Positions 33,289 through 41,331 of a stretch of DNA of 64,000 bases are shown piece by piece. The first letter of the stretch is position 1; the number at the start of each line of letters is the position of its first letter. Location: the NCBI RefSeq assembly GCF_002214605.1, contig NZ_CP015193.1:538978-602977 (forward strand), written 5' to 3'. Source of the DNA: Thermococcus chitonophagus. GTDB taxonomy: Archaea; Methanobacteriota_B; Thermococci; Thermococcales; Thermococcaceae. The position numbers and the translations under genes were made by a program. The notes under the pieces are model-generated. The model was not told where the DNA came from, made no database searches, and saw nothing but the letters and a program-made list of their open reading frames with translations.

Positions 33289-33312
33289 TTTTAATAACTA
33301 TTGGTAACAAAA
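33289..33312 (+). promoter_or_regulatory. Phr-like heat-shock operator of hsp20
   Basis: TTTTAATAACTATTGGTAAC followed by AAAA matches the published Phr consensus TTTAnnTnnCnnnnnGnnAnnAAA at all but one fixed position. It lies over the expected transcript start, where Phr blocks RNA polymerase until heat shock. The same element precedes cdc48 at 33906-33929. Confidence 0.7.
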
Positions 33313-33334
33313 AAGTGAGAGGGGGGTGAGGAAA

Positions 33335-33838
33335 ATGGTGGTAAGGAGAAGAAGGTGGGACGTATGGGATCCATTTGATTTGATAAGAGAAATTCAGGAG
33401 GAAATTGATGCAATGTTCGATGAGTTCTTCAGCAGGCCAAGATTCTGGACTTATAGGAGATGGAGCGAGCCAGAGTACTACGAGGAGAGAGTCGGTGAGG
33501 TCTGGAGAGAGCCATTCGTTGATATATTCGACAGAGGCGATGAGTTCGTAATCACGGTAGAGCTCCCCGGAGTCAAGAAGGAGGACATAAAGGTCAGGGT
33601 AACCGACGATGCTGTGTACATTGAGGCCACAGTGAAGAGAGAAAAAGAGCTTGAAAAGGAGGGTGCAGTAAGGATCGAGAGGTACTACACAGGATACAGG
33701 AGGGTCATTAGGCTACCTGAGGAGGTAATCCCAGAGAAGGCCAAGGCAAGGTACAACAACGGTGTCCTTGAGATCAGGATTCCAAAGAAGCACCCAACAA
33801 AGAAGGAAGGTGAGGGCTTCGAAGTTAAGATCGAGTGA
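33335..33838 (+). CDS. hsp20: Small heat shock protein, Hsp20 family
   Basis: A 167-residue alpha-crystallin-type chaperone that holds unfolding proteins in large oligomers. An Arg/Trp-rich N-terminal arm (residues 1-50) is followed by the alpha-crystallin domain ([29 protein letters not shown] ... [13 protein letters not shown]) and a C-terminal tail whose VKI can act as the IxI anchor. GGGGGGTGAGG precedes the ATG at 33335. With cdc48 next door it reproduces the known Phr regulon of P. furiosus. Confidence 0.95.
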   Translation: MVVRRRRWDVWDPFDLIREIQEEIDAMFDEFFSRPRFWTYRRWSEPEYYEERVGEVWREPFVDIFDRGDEFVITVELPGVKKEDIKVRVTDDAVYIEATVKREKELEKEGAVRIERYYTGYRRVIRLPEEVIPEKAKARYNNGVLEIRIPKKHPTKKEGEGFEVKIE

Positions 33839-33859
33839 TTATCTTCCCTTAAAAGTTTC

Positions 33860-33865
33860 TTTTTT
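33860..33865 (+). terminator. T-run after hsp20
   Basis: Six T residues 22 bases after the hsp20 stop, ahead of the separate cdc48 promoter. Confidence 0.35.
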
Positions 33866-33888
33866 GGTCAGGATATTCAATCGAAAAG

Positions 33889-33897
33889 TTTATAAAG
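33889..33897 (+). promoter_or_regulatory. TATA box of cdc48
   Basis: TTTATAAAG preceded by CGAAAAG as a BRE; the expected start falls near 33915, inside the Phr-like element. Confidence 0.7.
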
Positions 33898-33905
33898 AGA
33901 TATGA

Positions 33906-33929
33906 TTTTAGTAACCGCTGGTAAAGAAA
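33906..33929 (+). promoter_or_regulatory. Phr-like heat-shock operator of cdc48
   Basis: TTTTAGTAACCGCTGGTAAA followed by GAAA fits the Phr consensus with the fixed T, C, G, A and AAA all in register. It shares TTTTAnTAACnnnTGGTAAnnAAA with the hsp20 element. Confidence 0.7.
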
Positions 33930-33947
33930 ATAGTGAGGTGATGCAAG

Positions 33948-36335
33948 ATGCCTGAGAGGAAGGAGATTAAGCTCAAGGTCGCCTCTGCCTATCAGAGGGA
34001 CGTGGGTAGGGGTATTGTTAGGATTGATAGGAAGGCTATGAGAGAGCTGGGAATTTCACCGGGTGACATTGTGGAGATCATTGGTACCAAGAATACTGCA
34101 GCTGTTGCATGGCCTGCTTATCCAGAGGATGAGGGTCTTGGGATAATCAGGATGGATGGTACGATCAGGAAGAACGCTGGCGTTGGCTTGGGTGACGAGG
34201 TTATAGTCAGGAAGGCTGAGGTCAGGGAGGCTAAGAAGGTAACACTGGCCCCAACCGAGCCGATAAGGTTTGGCAGGGACTTCGTTGAGTGGCTACACGA
34301 GAGGCTTATTGGTAGGCCGGTAGTTAGGGGAGACTACATCAGGATCGGAGTTCTCGGTCAGGAGCTAACGTTTGTAGTTACCGCAACCCAGCCAAGCGGG
34401 GTAGTTCAGATTACGGAGTTCACGGAGTTCAACGTTAGTGAGAAGCCAGTGAAGGAAGTAGAGAAGAGAATGACCACTGGAGTCACCTACGAGGACATTG
34501 GTGGTCTCAAGGACGTCATAGAGAAAATCAGGGAGATGATAGAGCTACCACTCAAGCACCCAGAGCTCTTCGAGAAGCTCGGCATTGAACCACCGAAGGG
34601 TGTTCTCTTGTATGGGCCCCCAGGAACTGGTAAGACTTTACTAGCTAAGGCCGTGGCCAACGAGGCTAATGCATACTTCATCGCAATCAACGGGCCCGAG
34701 ATAATGAGCAAATACTACGGAGAAAGCGAAGAGAGGCTTAGGGAAGTGTTCAAGGAGGCTGAGGAGAACGCTCCAGCAATAATATTCATCGACGAAATTG
34801 ACGCAATAGCACCAAAGAGGAGCGAAGTCACCGGAGAGGTCGAGAAAAGAGTAGTTGCTCAGCTGTTGGCCTTAATGGACGGTCTCAAGAGCAGGGGCAA
34901 GGTCATAGTCATAGGTGCGACGAACAGGCCTGATGCTATTGATCCGGCTTTGAGGAGGCCTGGAAGGTTTGATAGGGAGATTGAGGTTGGTGTTCCAGAC
35001 AAGCAGGGTAGGAAGGAAATCCTACAAATCCACACAAGAGGAATGCCAATAGAACCAGACTTCAGAAGGAGCGACGTGCTCAGGGCTCTCGAGGAAATTA
35101 AGAAGGATGAGAAGTTCAAGGATGTCATTGACAAGGCTATTGAGAAGGTCAAGGCAAGCAGGGAAGAAGAGATTCCAAAGGTACTCAAGGAGATTAATGA
35201 GGACTTGTACAATGAGGTTAAGGCCAAGCTGATAGACTACCTGCTCGAGGAGCTTGCCGAGGTTACCCATGGATTCGTTGGTGCTGATCTGGCAGCATTG
35301 GCTAGGGAGGCTGCAATGGCCGCACTTAGGAGGCTGATCAGGGAGGGCAAGATCGACTTCGAGGCTGAGACGATACCAAGAGAGGTCTTAGATGAGCTCA
35401 AGGTAACAAGGAAGGACTTCTACGAGGCGCTCAAGATGGTTGAGCCTTCAGCATTGAGGGAAGTGCTCATTGAGGTACCAAACGTCCACTGGGATGACAT
35501 TGGAGGACTCGAAGACGTAAAGCAAGAACTCAGAGAAGCAGTAGAATGGCCACTTAAGTACCCAGAGGCGTTCAGGGCTTATGGAATCACACCACCTAAG
35601 GGAATCCTACTATATGGACCACCAGGAACAGGTAAGACCCTGTTAGCCAAGGCAGTTGCAACTGAGAGCGAGGCCAACTTCATAGCCGTCAGAGGTCCAG
35701 AGATCCTCAGCAAGTGGGTCGGTGAGAGCGAGAAGAACATTAGAGAGATCTTCAGGAAGGCAAGGCAAGCAGCTCCAACGGTGATATTCATAGATGAGAT
35801 AGATGCCATTGCCCCGAGAAGAGGAACTGACGTCAACAGGGTAACTGACAGGATAATCAATCAGTTACTCACCGAGATGGACGGTCTCGTTGAGAACAGT
35901 GGTGTTGTAGTTATCGCAGCAACCAACAGGCCCGACATAATCGACCCAGCCCTGCTTAGGCCGGGTAGGTTTGACAGGCTGATCCTAGTTCCAGCGCCCG
36001 ACGAGAAGGCAAGGCTAGAAATATTCAAAGTACACACCAGAAACATGCCACTAGCCGATGACGTCAACCTCGAAGAGCTCGCCAAGAGAACCGAGGGATA
36101 CACTGGAGCTGACATAGCGGCCGTGTGCAGAGAGGCTGCAATGATAGCCATGAGAAGGGCACTGGAGCAAGGAATACTCAAGGAGGGCATGAAGGCGGAT
36201 GAGATCAGGAGGATAGCAAAGGTCACGATGAAGGACTTCGAAGAGGCCCTCAAGAAGATTGGACCTTCGGTCAGCAAGGAGACGATGGAGTACTACAGGA
36301 GAATCCAGGAGCAGTTCAAGCAGGCTAGGGGATGA
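33948..36335 (+). CDS. cdc48: CDC48/p97-type AAA ATPase
   Basis: A 795-residue hexameric unfoldase of the VCP family. The N domain (double-psi barrel plus four-stranded barrel, residues 1-190) binds substrates; D1 has Walker [19 protein letters not shown] near residue 224 and DEIDAI; D2 has a second [18 protein letters not shown] near residue 560 and [10 protein letters not shown]. About 40 extra charged residues sit after the D1 core (residues about 370-430), as in other Thermococcales. It unfolds proteins for the proteasome. GAGGTGAT precedes the ATG. The Phr-like operator makes it a heat-shock gene. Confidence 0.97.
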   Translation: MPERKEIKLKVASAYQRDVGRGIVRIDRKAMRELGISPGDIVEIIGTKNTAAVAWPAYPEDEGLGIIRMDGTIRKNAGVGLGDEVIVRKAEVREAKKVTLAPTEPIRFGRDFVEWLHERLIGRPVVRGDYIRIGVLGQELTFVVTATQPSGVVQITEFTEFNVSEKPVKEVEKRMTTGVTYEDIGGLKDVIEKIREMIELPLKHPELFEKLGIEPPKGVLLYGPPGTGKTLLAKAVANEANAYFIAINGPEIMSKYYGESEERLREVFKEAEENAPAIIFIDEIDAIAPKRSEVTGEVEKRVVAQLLALMDGLKSRGKVIVIGATNRPDAIDPALRRPGRFDREIEVGVPDKQGRKEILQIHTRGMPIEPDFRRSDVLRALEEIKKDEKFKDVIDKAIEKVKASREEEIPKVLKEINEDLYNEVKAKLIDYLLEELAEVTHGFVGADLAALAREAAMAALRRLIREGKIDFEAETIPREVLDELKVTRKDFYEALKMVEPSALREVLIEVPNVHWDDIGGLEDVKQELREAVEWPLKYPEAFRAYGITPPKGILLYGPPGTGKTLLAKAVATESEANFIAVRGPEILSKWVGESEKNIREIFRKARQAAPTVIFIDEIDAIAPRRGTDVNRVTDRIINQLLTEMDGLVENSGVVVIAATNRPDIIDPALLRPGRFDRLILVPAPDEKARLEIFKVHTRNMPLADDVNLEELAKRTEGYTGADIAAVCREAAMIAMRRALEQGILKEGMKADEIRRIAKVTMKDFEEALKKIGPSVSKETMEYYRRIQEQFKQARG

Positions 36336-36375
36336 TCTCTCTTATCCTTTCTACCATTTTAAGAGGGGTGGTTGC

Positions 36376-36621
36376 ATGATCTATGGAGTCCTCCTGAGTA
36401 TTCCGGAAAAGCACGTAGCAAAGTACGAGGATGAAGTTAGGAAGGTAATAGGTTACGGTATTGCTAGGGGGGACATAATAAGCTTTACCGAGGCCAGGTA
36501 CAAAGGTGATGTTGCATTCGTGATGTTGGCCAGATCTCAGAAGGCTGCAGAGAGAACCGTTAATGAGCTCAAGGAGCTTCCAATAAATGTGAAGGTCATA
36601 GAGATTGAGGGAGAGAGCTGA
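36376..36621 (+). CDS. Conserved small Thermococcales protein
   Basis: An 81-residue protein with a beta-alpha-beta-beta-alpha-beta rhythm suggestive of a small ferredoxin-like fold (MIYGVLLSIPEKHVAKYEDEVRKVI ... VNELKELPINVKVIEIEGES). I do not recognise the family. GAGGGGTGGT supports the ATG at 36376. It lies 40 bases after cdc48 on the same strand and ahead of the independent alba promoter, so it may be co-induced with cdc48. Confidence 0.7.
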   Translation: MIYGVLLSIPEKHVAKYEDEVRKVIGYGIARGDIISFTEARYKGDVAFVMLARSQKAAERTVNELKELPINVKVIEIEGES

Positions 36622-36626
36622 TAACC

Positions 36627-36640
36627 GAAAAGTATTTAAC
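36627..36640 (+). promoter_or_regulatory. BRE/TATA of alba
   Basis: CGAAAAGTATTTAAC: a BRE joined to a TATA-type TATTTAAC, about 50-60 bases ahead of the ATG at 36689, which has GGAGGTGT at 36675-36682. Confidence 0.55.
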
Positions 36641-36688
36641 TTAACGTAAGCATTTGGGTGATGACAAAAAGCCAGGAGGTGTCAAGAG

Positions 36689-36970
36689 ATGGCTGAGGAG
36701 CACGTCGTTTACATTGGAAAGAAGCCTGTTATGAACTACGTCCTAGCCGTCATAACCCAGTTCAACGAAGGTGCAAAGGAGGTCGTTATAAAGGCCCGTG
36801 GTAGGGCTATTAGCAGGGCCGTTGACGTTGCAGAGATCGTCAGGAACAGGTTCCTCAAGGACACCGTAGATGTTAAGGAGATTAAGATAGGCACCGAGGA
36901 GCTTCCAACTGCTGATGGCAGGACAACAAACACCTCAACCATCGAGATCGTTCTCGAGAGGAAGATCTGA
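36689..36970 (+). CDS. albA: DNA/RNA-binding protein Alba
   Basis: A 93-residue chromatin protein. The opening [19 protein letters not shown] carries the paired lysines that bind nucleic acid and are acetylated in Sulfolobus; [19 protein letters not shown] forms the second helix, and the beta hairpin ends in [12 protein letters not shown]. Alba dimers coat and bridge DNA and also bind RNA, including RNase P and structured RNAs in Thermococcales. It has its own promoter. Confidence 0.96.
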   Translation: MAEEHVVYIGKKPVMNYVLAVITQFNEGAKEVVIKARGRAISRAVDVAEIVRNRFLKDTVDVKEIKIGTEELPTADGRTTNTSTIEIVLERKI

Positions 36971-36972
36971 AC

Positions 36973-37584
36973 TCACTTCCTTTCCTTTTCACTTTCACTT
37001 CTGAACTTCTCGACAAGTTCTTCTAGCACTTCTTTGAATTTAAATGCGTCAACCCATTTTATGCCCATCTTTTCAGCCCATGTTAGTATCCCTACGTCTG
37101 CAGAAACTATTATTCCATCAAGCTCTTTTGCAAGGAGAATCAATTCAAAGTCCTCCTTACTATCAAGAATCCCCTCTCTAAGGGCCTTTCTATAATTCCT
37201 CCTCAATTTCTGGATTATTTTATCAACGTTTTCTGTGTCGAGAACACTCTCCCTTACAGCTTTTTCTGCAACTCTCAGCCCTTTGTCTACCCTCCTCCGT
37301 ATGTCCTCTATTAGCTCGTACACTACAAATGCTGGAATCTTTATGTCGTGAACGTTTGGGGGTTTCTTTATTATATAAAGCTCCAGTTCTGGTGAAACTT
37401 CCTCTTCTTCGACGAAGTGCATGACCTCTCTGTAAATTCCTGGGGGCATGTAGAATTCCACCTTTCCGAAGAGCTTCTCCGCGTAGCTTAGGAACGTTTT
37501 CATAGCCTCCGTGGGAGTTTCACCAAACTTCTTCCTTACATCGGGGTTGACGAAGATGCTAGTGTCGAGAATGAAGCGTATCAT
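36973..37584 (-). CDS. RNA-free RNase P, HARP type (RNA ligase partner protein, PIN)
   Basis: A 203-residue PIN-domain nuclease of the HARP family, named after the protein-only RNase P of Aquifex and long annotated as RNA ligase partner. It trims the 5' leader of pre-tRNA. PIN acidic residues are visible in RFILDTSIFVNPD (residues 3-15), DSKEDFELILLAKELDG and ADVGILTWAEKMG. The middle helical spike (residues about 80-130) drives oligomerisation. AGGTGAT followed by six bases selects the ATG at 37584 rather than 37590. Archaea with HARP also keep the RNA-based enzyme, so its role here may be auxiliary. It lies 22 bases downstream of the H/ACA RNA on the same strand. Confidence 0.88.
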   Translation of the reverse strand: MIRFILDTSIFVNPDVRKKFGETPTEAMKTFLSYAEKLFGKVEFYMPPGIYREVMHFVEEEEVSPELELYIIKKPPNVHDIKIPAFVVYELIEDIRRRVDKGLRVAEKAVRESVLDTENVDKIIQKLRRNYRKALREGILDSKEDFELILLAKELDGIIVSADVGILTWAEKMGIKWVDAFKFKEVLEELVEKFRSESEKERK

Positions 37585-37605
37585 GGCCATCACCTTTGCT
37601 ATTGT

Positions 37606-37820
37606 ATGTGGCCCGCCCGTAACACCCGCCCTCATCGAAGGCTTAGCCACTCTCAGGCGGGCTAACCCAGGCGGGCCTGTGCCCGGCCAGGGTTACCCCC
37701 GGTCACGGCACTCCGTGACGCGGAAGGCACCTCCCGAGGGGACCTCGCTGAGGCCGGGCTGTCGCCCCCGCATCGCACCTGGCCTCATTAAGAATCGGCC
37801 AAGCCCTCGCTTGCGGGGGC
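37606..37820 (-). ncRNA. Three-hairpin H/ACA guide sRNA
   Basis: A 215-base GC-rich island read on the minus strand and made of three successive hairpins, each closed by a perfect stem and followed by ACA. Hairpin 1: stem 37820-37812/37772-37764, ACA 37762-37760. Hairpin 2: stem 37759-37752/37688-37681, ACA 37680-37678. Hairpin 3: stem 37677-37670/37617-37610, ACA 37609-37607. In hairpins 1 and 3 the upper stem ends 15 bases before the ACA, the spacing that sets pseudouridine position; hairpin 2 can be drawn the same way. Hairpin 1 has a K-loop: GGCC-GA ... TGA-GGCC. It should direct L7Ae, Cbf5, Nop10 and Gar1 to rRNA uridines. Targets are not worked out. Confidence 0.88.
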
Positions 37821-37842
37821 ATTAATAAATAAAGAGAAGAGG

Positions 37843-37850
37843 TATTTATT
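37843..37850 (-). promoter_or_regulatory. TATA box of the H/ACA sRNA
   Basis: The minus strand reads AATAAATA, 23-30 bases ahead of the first stem. It overlaps the stop codon of the TPR gene. Confidence 0.5.
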
Positions 37851-38883
37851 CCTTATTCTCCTTCTCTTCCCCTGGGAAGTGAGAAGTTTCCTCATTGGCC
37901 TTTATAATTCTCTGTCTATACTCCTCGTATTTCTTCCTTGCCTCTTCAGCTTTTTCTTTCTCTCCTAAGTATTCATAAGCTTCAGCAACGTGCTTCCACC
38001 ACATTGGATCTTCTTCTGCCTCCTTTAAGCAATACTCTAAGAACTTCTGGTATGCCTCTCTGGCGAGGTCTTCCATTCCGAGCTTTCTGGCTATATTTCC
38101 TACGTCTTCCCAGAATACTCCCTCTTCCTCTGCTTCCTTCTTGTAGTACTCTAACGCTTTCTGCCATGCTTCTCTCGCCTTTTCTTCATTACCCAACTCC
38201 TCATAGAGCTTTGCAACATCTTCCCAGAACCATGGTTCTTCCTCTGCATACTTCTCTAGGGCCTTTGCAGCTCTCTCCATGTCTCCCGCTTTCTTCCAGT
38301 ACTCGTGGGCCTCCTTTAGGTAGTAGGTGTCCTTCTCTTTCTCATATAGCTGTTCGTATAGCTCGGCAGCCTTTGCGTATTCTCCAGCCTTTTCATAAGC
38401 CCACGCTGCACTCTCAAGCCAACCCAGCTTAAGATACATCTCTGCAGCCTTCTTGTAGTTTCCGGCCTTCTCATACTTCCTTGCCGCCTGCTTATACCTT
38501 CCCATCCTCTCTAGTTTCTCCGCACTCCTAAATCTGTCTGCCAAGCTTAAGTCTGGCTCGCTGATGTACCAGATTCCGAATGCTACTGCAACTATGAAGA
38601 ACGCTATTATTCCGCCGACTATCTTGAGCTTCTGCCAGGTAATCGAGAGGTAGGTTCCATACGCTGATATCGCTGTGAAGGGTAGTAGCATTAATGCGTA
38701 CTTCCAGCTTTCAGCATAGATTGTCAATGCCAAGAAGAATCCCAGCATTAGTGTCAATCCCAGGAATCCGAGGCTTAATATTATCCTTATTAGCATCCAA
38801 AATCCCCATTTCCAAACAATAAATCCAGCAACACCGAGGACTATTGCTATAAACAGGCCAATATACAGCTTTAACTTGTCCAT
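37846..38883 (-). CDS. Membrane-anchored TPR-repeat protein
   Basis: A 345-residue protein. The first 105 residues hold three or four membrane segments (LYIGLFIAIVLGVAGFIVW; MLIRIILSLGFLGLTLMLGF; a third near residue 80). The cytoplasmic remainder is at least five tetratricopeptide-like repeats (GRYKQAARKYEKAGNYKKAAEMYLKLG and similar), later ones of about 37 residues rich in EDVAKLYEELGNEEKAREAW. TPR arrays bind partner proteins; none is named by the sequence. GGAGGTGGAAGG inside the end of the MGMT gene supports the ATG at 38883, so it is coupled to that gene. Confidence 0.88.
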   Translation of the reverse strand: MDKLKLYIGLFIAIVLGVAGFIVWKWGFWMLIRIILSLGFLGLTLMLGFFLALTIYAESWKYALMLLPFTAISAYGTYLSITWQKLKIVGGIIAFFIVAVAFGIWYISEPDLSLADRFRSAEKLERMGRYKQAARKYEKAGNYKKAAEMYLKLGWLESAAWAYEKAGEYAKAAELYEQLYEKEKDTYYLKEAHEYWKKAGDMERAAKALEKYAEEEPWFWEDVAKLYEELGNEEKAREAWQKALEYYKKEAEEEGVFWEDVGNIARKLGMEDLAREAYQKFLEYCLKEAEEDPMWWKHVAEAYEYLGEKEKAEEARKKYEEYRQRIIKANEETSHFPGEEKENKE

Positions 38884-39389
38884 CCTTCCACCTCCAACAG
38901 GAACTTCTTGTATTCGGGCTTTGGAGTGTATAACCAGGGATTTTCCCTGCTGATGACTCTGTGACAGGGAACTATTATCGGATATGGATTTCTCCTCATT
39001 GCTCCTCCTATTGCCCGTGGAGAGGTCTTCAATGCTCTAGCGAGCTCGCCATACGTTATAACCTCTCCCCTTTTAACGTTTTTCACAAGCCATTCGTAGA
39101 CTTTTTTCTCGAAGCTCGTTAAACCTTTTAGGGATAGATACTCAAAACCCTCGGGGTTCCCTATATTTCCTACTAAGACTTCATACACGATCTTTGGATA
39201 CTCCGACTTTTTGACTTCTGTACTTGTTAGAATTCCCCTTCTACCGAGGAACCTCACTACCTCAAGTATCCTTTCTCCTGCAAATTTTCTATCATTCAAT
39301 GAATACGCTATCCCATGGATTTTCTCATCCCAAAGCACGGCTATCGTTATTTCAACACCTTTAACTTTGAAGCTCTCAATGCTCAGCAT
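38871..39389 (-). CDS. ogt: Methylated-DNA-protein cysteine methyltransferase (MGMT)
   Basis: A 172-residue suicide repair protein that takes methyl groups from O6-methylguanine. The active-site motif is IIVPCHRV, with the acceptor Cys. The DNA-binding helix-turn-helix (VITYGELARALKTSPRAIGGAMRRNP) directly precedes it; the N-terminal RNase H-like domain is about 90 residues. Length fits the Thermococcus enzyme. The ATG at 39389 lies inside thiL with a 14-base overlap and a poor ribosome site, so translation depends on thiL; the frame open to 39437 is explained by that overlap. Confidence 0.93.
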   Translation of the reverse strand: MLSIESFKVKGVEITIAVLWDEKIHGIAYSLNDRKFAGERILEVVRFLGRRGILTSTEVKKSEYPKIVYEVLVGNIGNPEGFEYLSLKGLTSFEKKVYEWLVKNVKRGEVITYGELARALKTSPRAIGGAMRRNPYPIIVPCHRVISRENPWLYTPKPEYKKFLLEVEGWTS

Positions 39390-40287
39390 TTCCAAACCCC
39401 ACGAAGTGCTCCCATCCAAGCATGGGCATCTTTCCATTCCCTTCTAAGTACACGCCATTTCCTCTCTCAACCCTGCCTATTACCGTGAATTCAAAGGGGA
39501 TTTCATTTACTTTGTTTGGGGGTATCGTAAAAATCAATTCAAACTCTTCCCCACTTGCTAGGGCAATATCAACTGGGTCTTCGGTTAGCTCTTTAACCGT
39601 CGGGTGGATTGGTAGTGAGTTTTCGTCTATAATTATCCTCACGTTGCTAGCTCTTGCAATTTCCCAGAGCTCCTTTGAGAGCCCATCGCTTATATCTATT
39701 GCTGCATTTGCTATTTTAGAGAGTGCTTTTCCTTCCTCGATTCTAGCAATTGGATCTCTAGCTTTTTCAAGGACATCCTTTGGAATATCTTCTCCCTTGA
39801 GCCATAGGAGAAGAGCAAGAAGAGGCCTTCCTAGATCTCCCGTAACGCAGACAAGATCTCCAGGTTTTGCATTTTTCCTGAGCAGTAGTCTTTCTGAAAT
39901 TCCTAGGGCTCCTCCATCTACTACTATTTCTTTAACATCGTTTGTATCTCCGCTAACTACCCTGACACCATACCTTTTGCTACCCTCTTTAATTCCGCGG
40001 GCAATGCCTCTAAGAACATCTTCGCTGGTATCCTTTGGTATCCCTATAGAGAAGAAAAAAGTTTTTGCTTCTCCACCCATAGCTGCTATGTCGCTAACGT
40101 TCATGGTAACGACTTTCCTTCCAGCATCTTCTGGGTTCATAAAGTCTGGAACATCAGTTCTCCACACGAGCATATCTGTCGTTAGAAGTATCCATCTGTC
40201 GTCGACCCTTATATAACCTGCATCATCTCCAAGGATTTCATCCCTGATTTCTGACATGAACAGTTTAATTATCTCGCTTTCTCTCAT
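39376..40287 (-). CDS. thiL: Thiamine-monophosphate kinase
   Basis: A 303-residue enzyme that phosphorylates thiamine monophosphate to the cofactor TPP. AIR-synthase-fold motifs are present: GDDAGYIRV near residue 20, the DMLVWRTDVPDFMNPEDAGRKVVTMNVSDIAAMGG block (residues about 37-73), SGDTNDV near residue 114 and ISDGLSKEL near residue 195. GGGTGATAAC precedes the ATG. It faces an ECF S component across 66 bases, which suggests a joint thiamine module. Confidence 0.94.
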   Translation of the reverse strand: MRESEIIKLFMSEIRDEILGDDAGYIRVDDRWILLTTDMLVWRTDVPDFMNPEDAGRKVVTMNVSDIAAMGGEAKTFFFSIGIPKDTSEDVLRGIARGIKEGSKRYGVRVVSGDTNDVKEIVVDGGALGISERLLLRKNAKPGDLVCVTGDLGRPLLALLLWLKGEDIPKDVLEKARDPIARIEEGKALSKIANAAIDISDGLSKELWEIARASNVRIIIDENSLPIHPTVKELTEDPVDIALASGEEFELIFTIPPNKVNEIPFEFTVIGRVERGNGVYLEGNGKMPMLGWEHFVGFGNAEH

Positions 40288-40353
40288 GTTATCACCCTGT
40301 TAAACTTAACCTTTATATTCAAATCAAGTTTTAGCTTAACATTGGGTGGTATC

Positions 40354-40944
40354 ATGAATGAGGAGACACTCCAAGCTTACGTTCCATACTTTAAGGCTAT
40401 CGTGGCAATAGTTACAATAGTGTACTTCGGCTACATCTTCCTAAACAGAAAAAAGTTCAAGGCAGCCAACGTAGCGGCGCTCTCTGCTGTGATGGCTGGG
40501 CTAGTTACGGCGATGACAATGGTAGTTAGAATACCAATTCCAGCATCCCAGGGCTACCTTAACTTTGGAGATATTATGATTATGCTAACCGCGGTTCTTT
40601 TTGGGCCTCTCATCGGAGGATTCGCGGGAGGCGTTGGTTCTGCTCTGGCGGATCTATTGGGGTACCCATCCTGGGCATTGTTCACCCTCGTGATTAAGGG
40701 GAGCGAGGGTATTGTCGTTGGATACTTGTCCAAGGGTGATGCTAGCTATGCAAGGATACTCGTAGCAACAACTCTTGGTGGAGCGGTGATGGTGATAGGC
40801 TATGTTAGCGTTGCCTACTTACTCTACGGCCCAGCTGGTGCAATAGGGGAGTTCTACAATGACATAGTCCAAGCAGTTTCGGGAATAATAATAGGCGGAG
40901 GGCTTGGATACGTTCTGAAGAAAAGGCTTGGGAATATAATCTAA
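40354..40944 (+). CDS. ECF transporter S component, probably thiamine-related
   Basis: A 196-residue membrane protein with six segments (after an extra N-terminal helix at residues 12-32) and the ECF S-component pattern AALSAVMAGLVTAMTMVVRIPIPASQGYLNFGDIMIMLTAVLFGPLIGGFAGGVGSALADLLG (residues about 44-105). S components bind a vitamin and dock on a shared energising module. The divergent thiL points to thiamine or a precursor, but that is context only. GGGTGGT precedes the ATG. A CbiO-type ATPase in this window (53837-54679) could belong to such a module. Confidence 0.85.
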   Translation: MNEETLQAYVPYFKAIVAIVTIVYFGYIFLNRKKFKAANVAALSAVMAGLVTAMTMVVRIPIPASQGYLNFGDIMIMLTAVLFGPLIGGFAGGVGSALADLLGYPSWALFTLVIKGSEGIVVGYLSKGDASYARILVATTLGGAVMVIGYVSVAYLLYGPAGAIGEFYNDIVQAVSGIIIGGGLGYVLKKRLGNII

Positions 40945-41283
40945 TCATTCCTCACTTATCTCTGGCAACTGTTTTATTATTTCTTCCCATTCCTCTTCCT
41001 CTAGGAAGGGCTCTATGGATATTCTCTTTGATGCTTTCTTTAGCTGTCCAAGGTATTTAGAGTCTGCGATCACGGCATCGGCCCCTAGCTCATCTATTAT
41101 GTATATCTTCAAGTTGACAAGTCTTGACAGCTCTTCAGTTAGATAGCCTTTAAATTCAGGGCCAACAAGCATTATATCGGGTTCTAAGCCTTCTTCCCTG
41201 AGTTCACTAATTGCCGTTGTTATCAGATCAATTAACTGGGAGATTATATCCGAACTTCCTTTTCCCATCATGACCACTCGCAT
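40945..41283 (-). CDS. Putative A-domain (family 4) encapsulin beside GAPDH
   Basis: A 112-residue protein. After a helix (SDIISQLIDLITTAISELREEG) comes EPDIMLVGPEFKGYLTEELSRL ... IYIIDELGADAVIADSKYLGQLKKASKRISIEPF. That order, strand, helix, strand, then a displayed loop, fits the A domain of HK97-type encapsulin shells. Short stand-alone A-domain proteins (DUF1884-like, called family 4 encapsulins) are known only from hyperthermophilic archaea and are encoded next to metabolic enzymes including GAPDH, as here (48-base gap). Start is uncertain: ATG 41283 would be nearly leaderless; ATGs at 41271 and 41268 follow GAGTGGTC. Assembly is not proven. Confidence 0.55.
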   Translation of the reverse strand: MRVVMMGKGSSDIISQLIDLITTAISELREEGLEPDIMLVGPEFKGYLTEELSRLVNLKIYIIDELGADAVIADSKYLGQLKKASKRISIEPFLEEEEWEEIIKQLPEISEE

Positions 41284-41331
41284 TACACACTATTAACAAA
41301 ATCCTTAAAATAATTTTTTGGGAGAGCAAAG

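Noticed and set aside
37585-37845. Reading the GC-rich island as RNase P RNA or 7S RNA
   Set aside because: It is too short, lacks their conserved cores, and instead divides exactly into three ACA-tailed hairpins.
39422-40216. A 264-codon plus-strand frame opposite thiL
   Set aside because: Low-complexity Ser/Leu/Ile composition typical of antisense frames; thiL motifs on the other strand are complete.
40288-40353. A TPP riboswitch between thiL and the S component
   Set aside because: Only 66 bases between divergent genes and no THI-box CUGAGA or related core is present.
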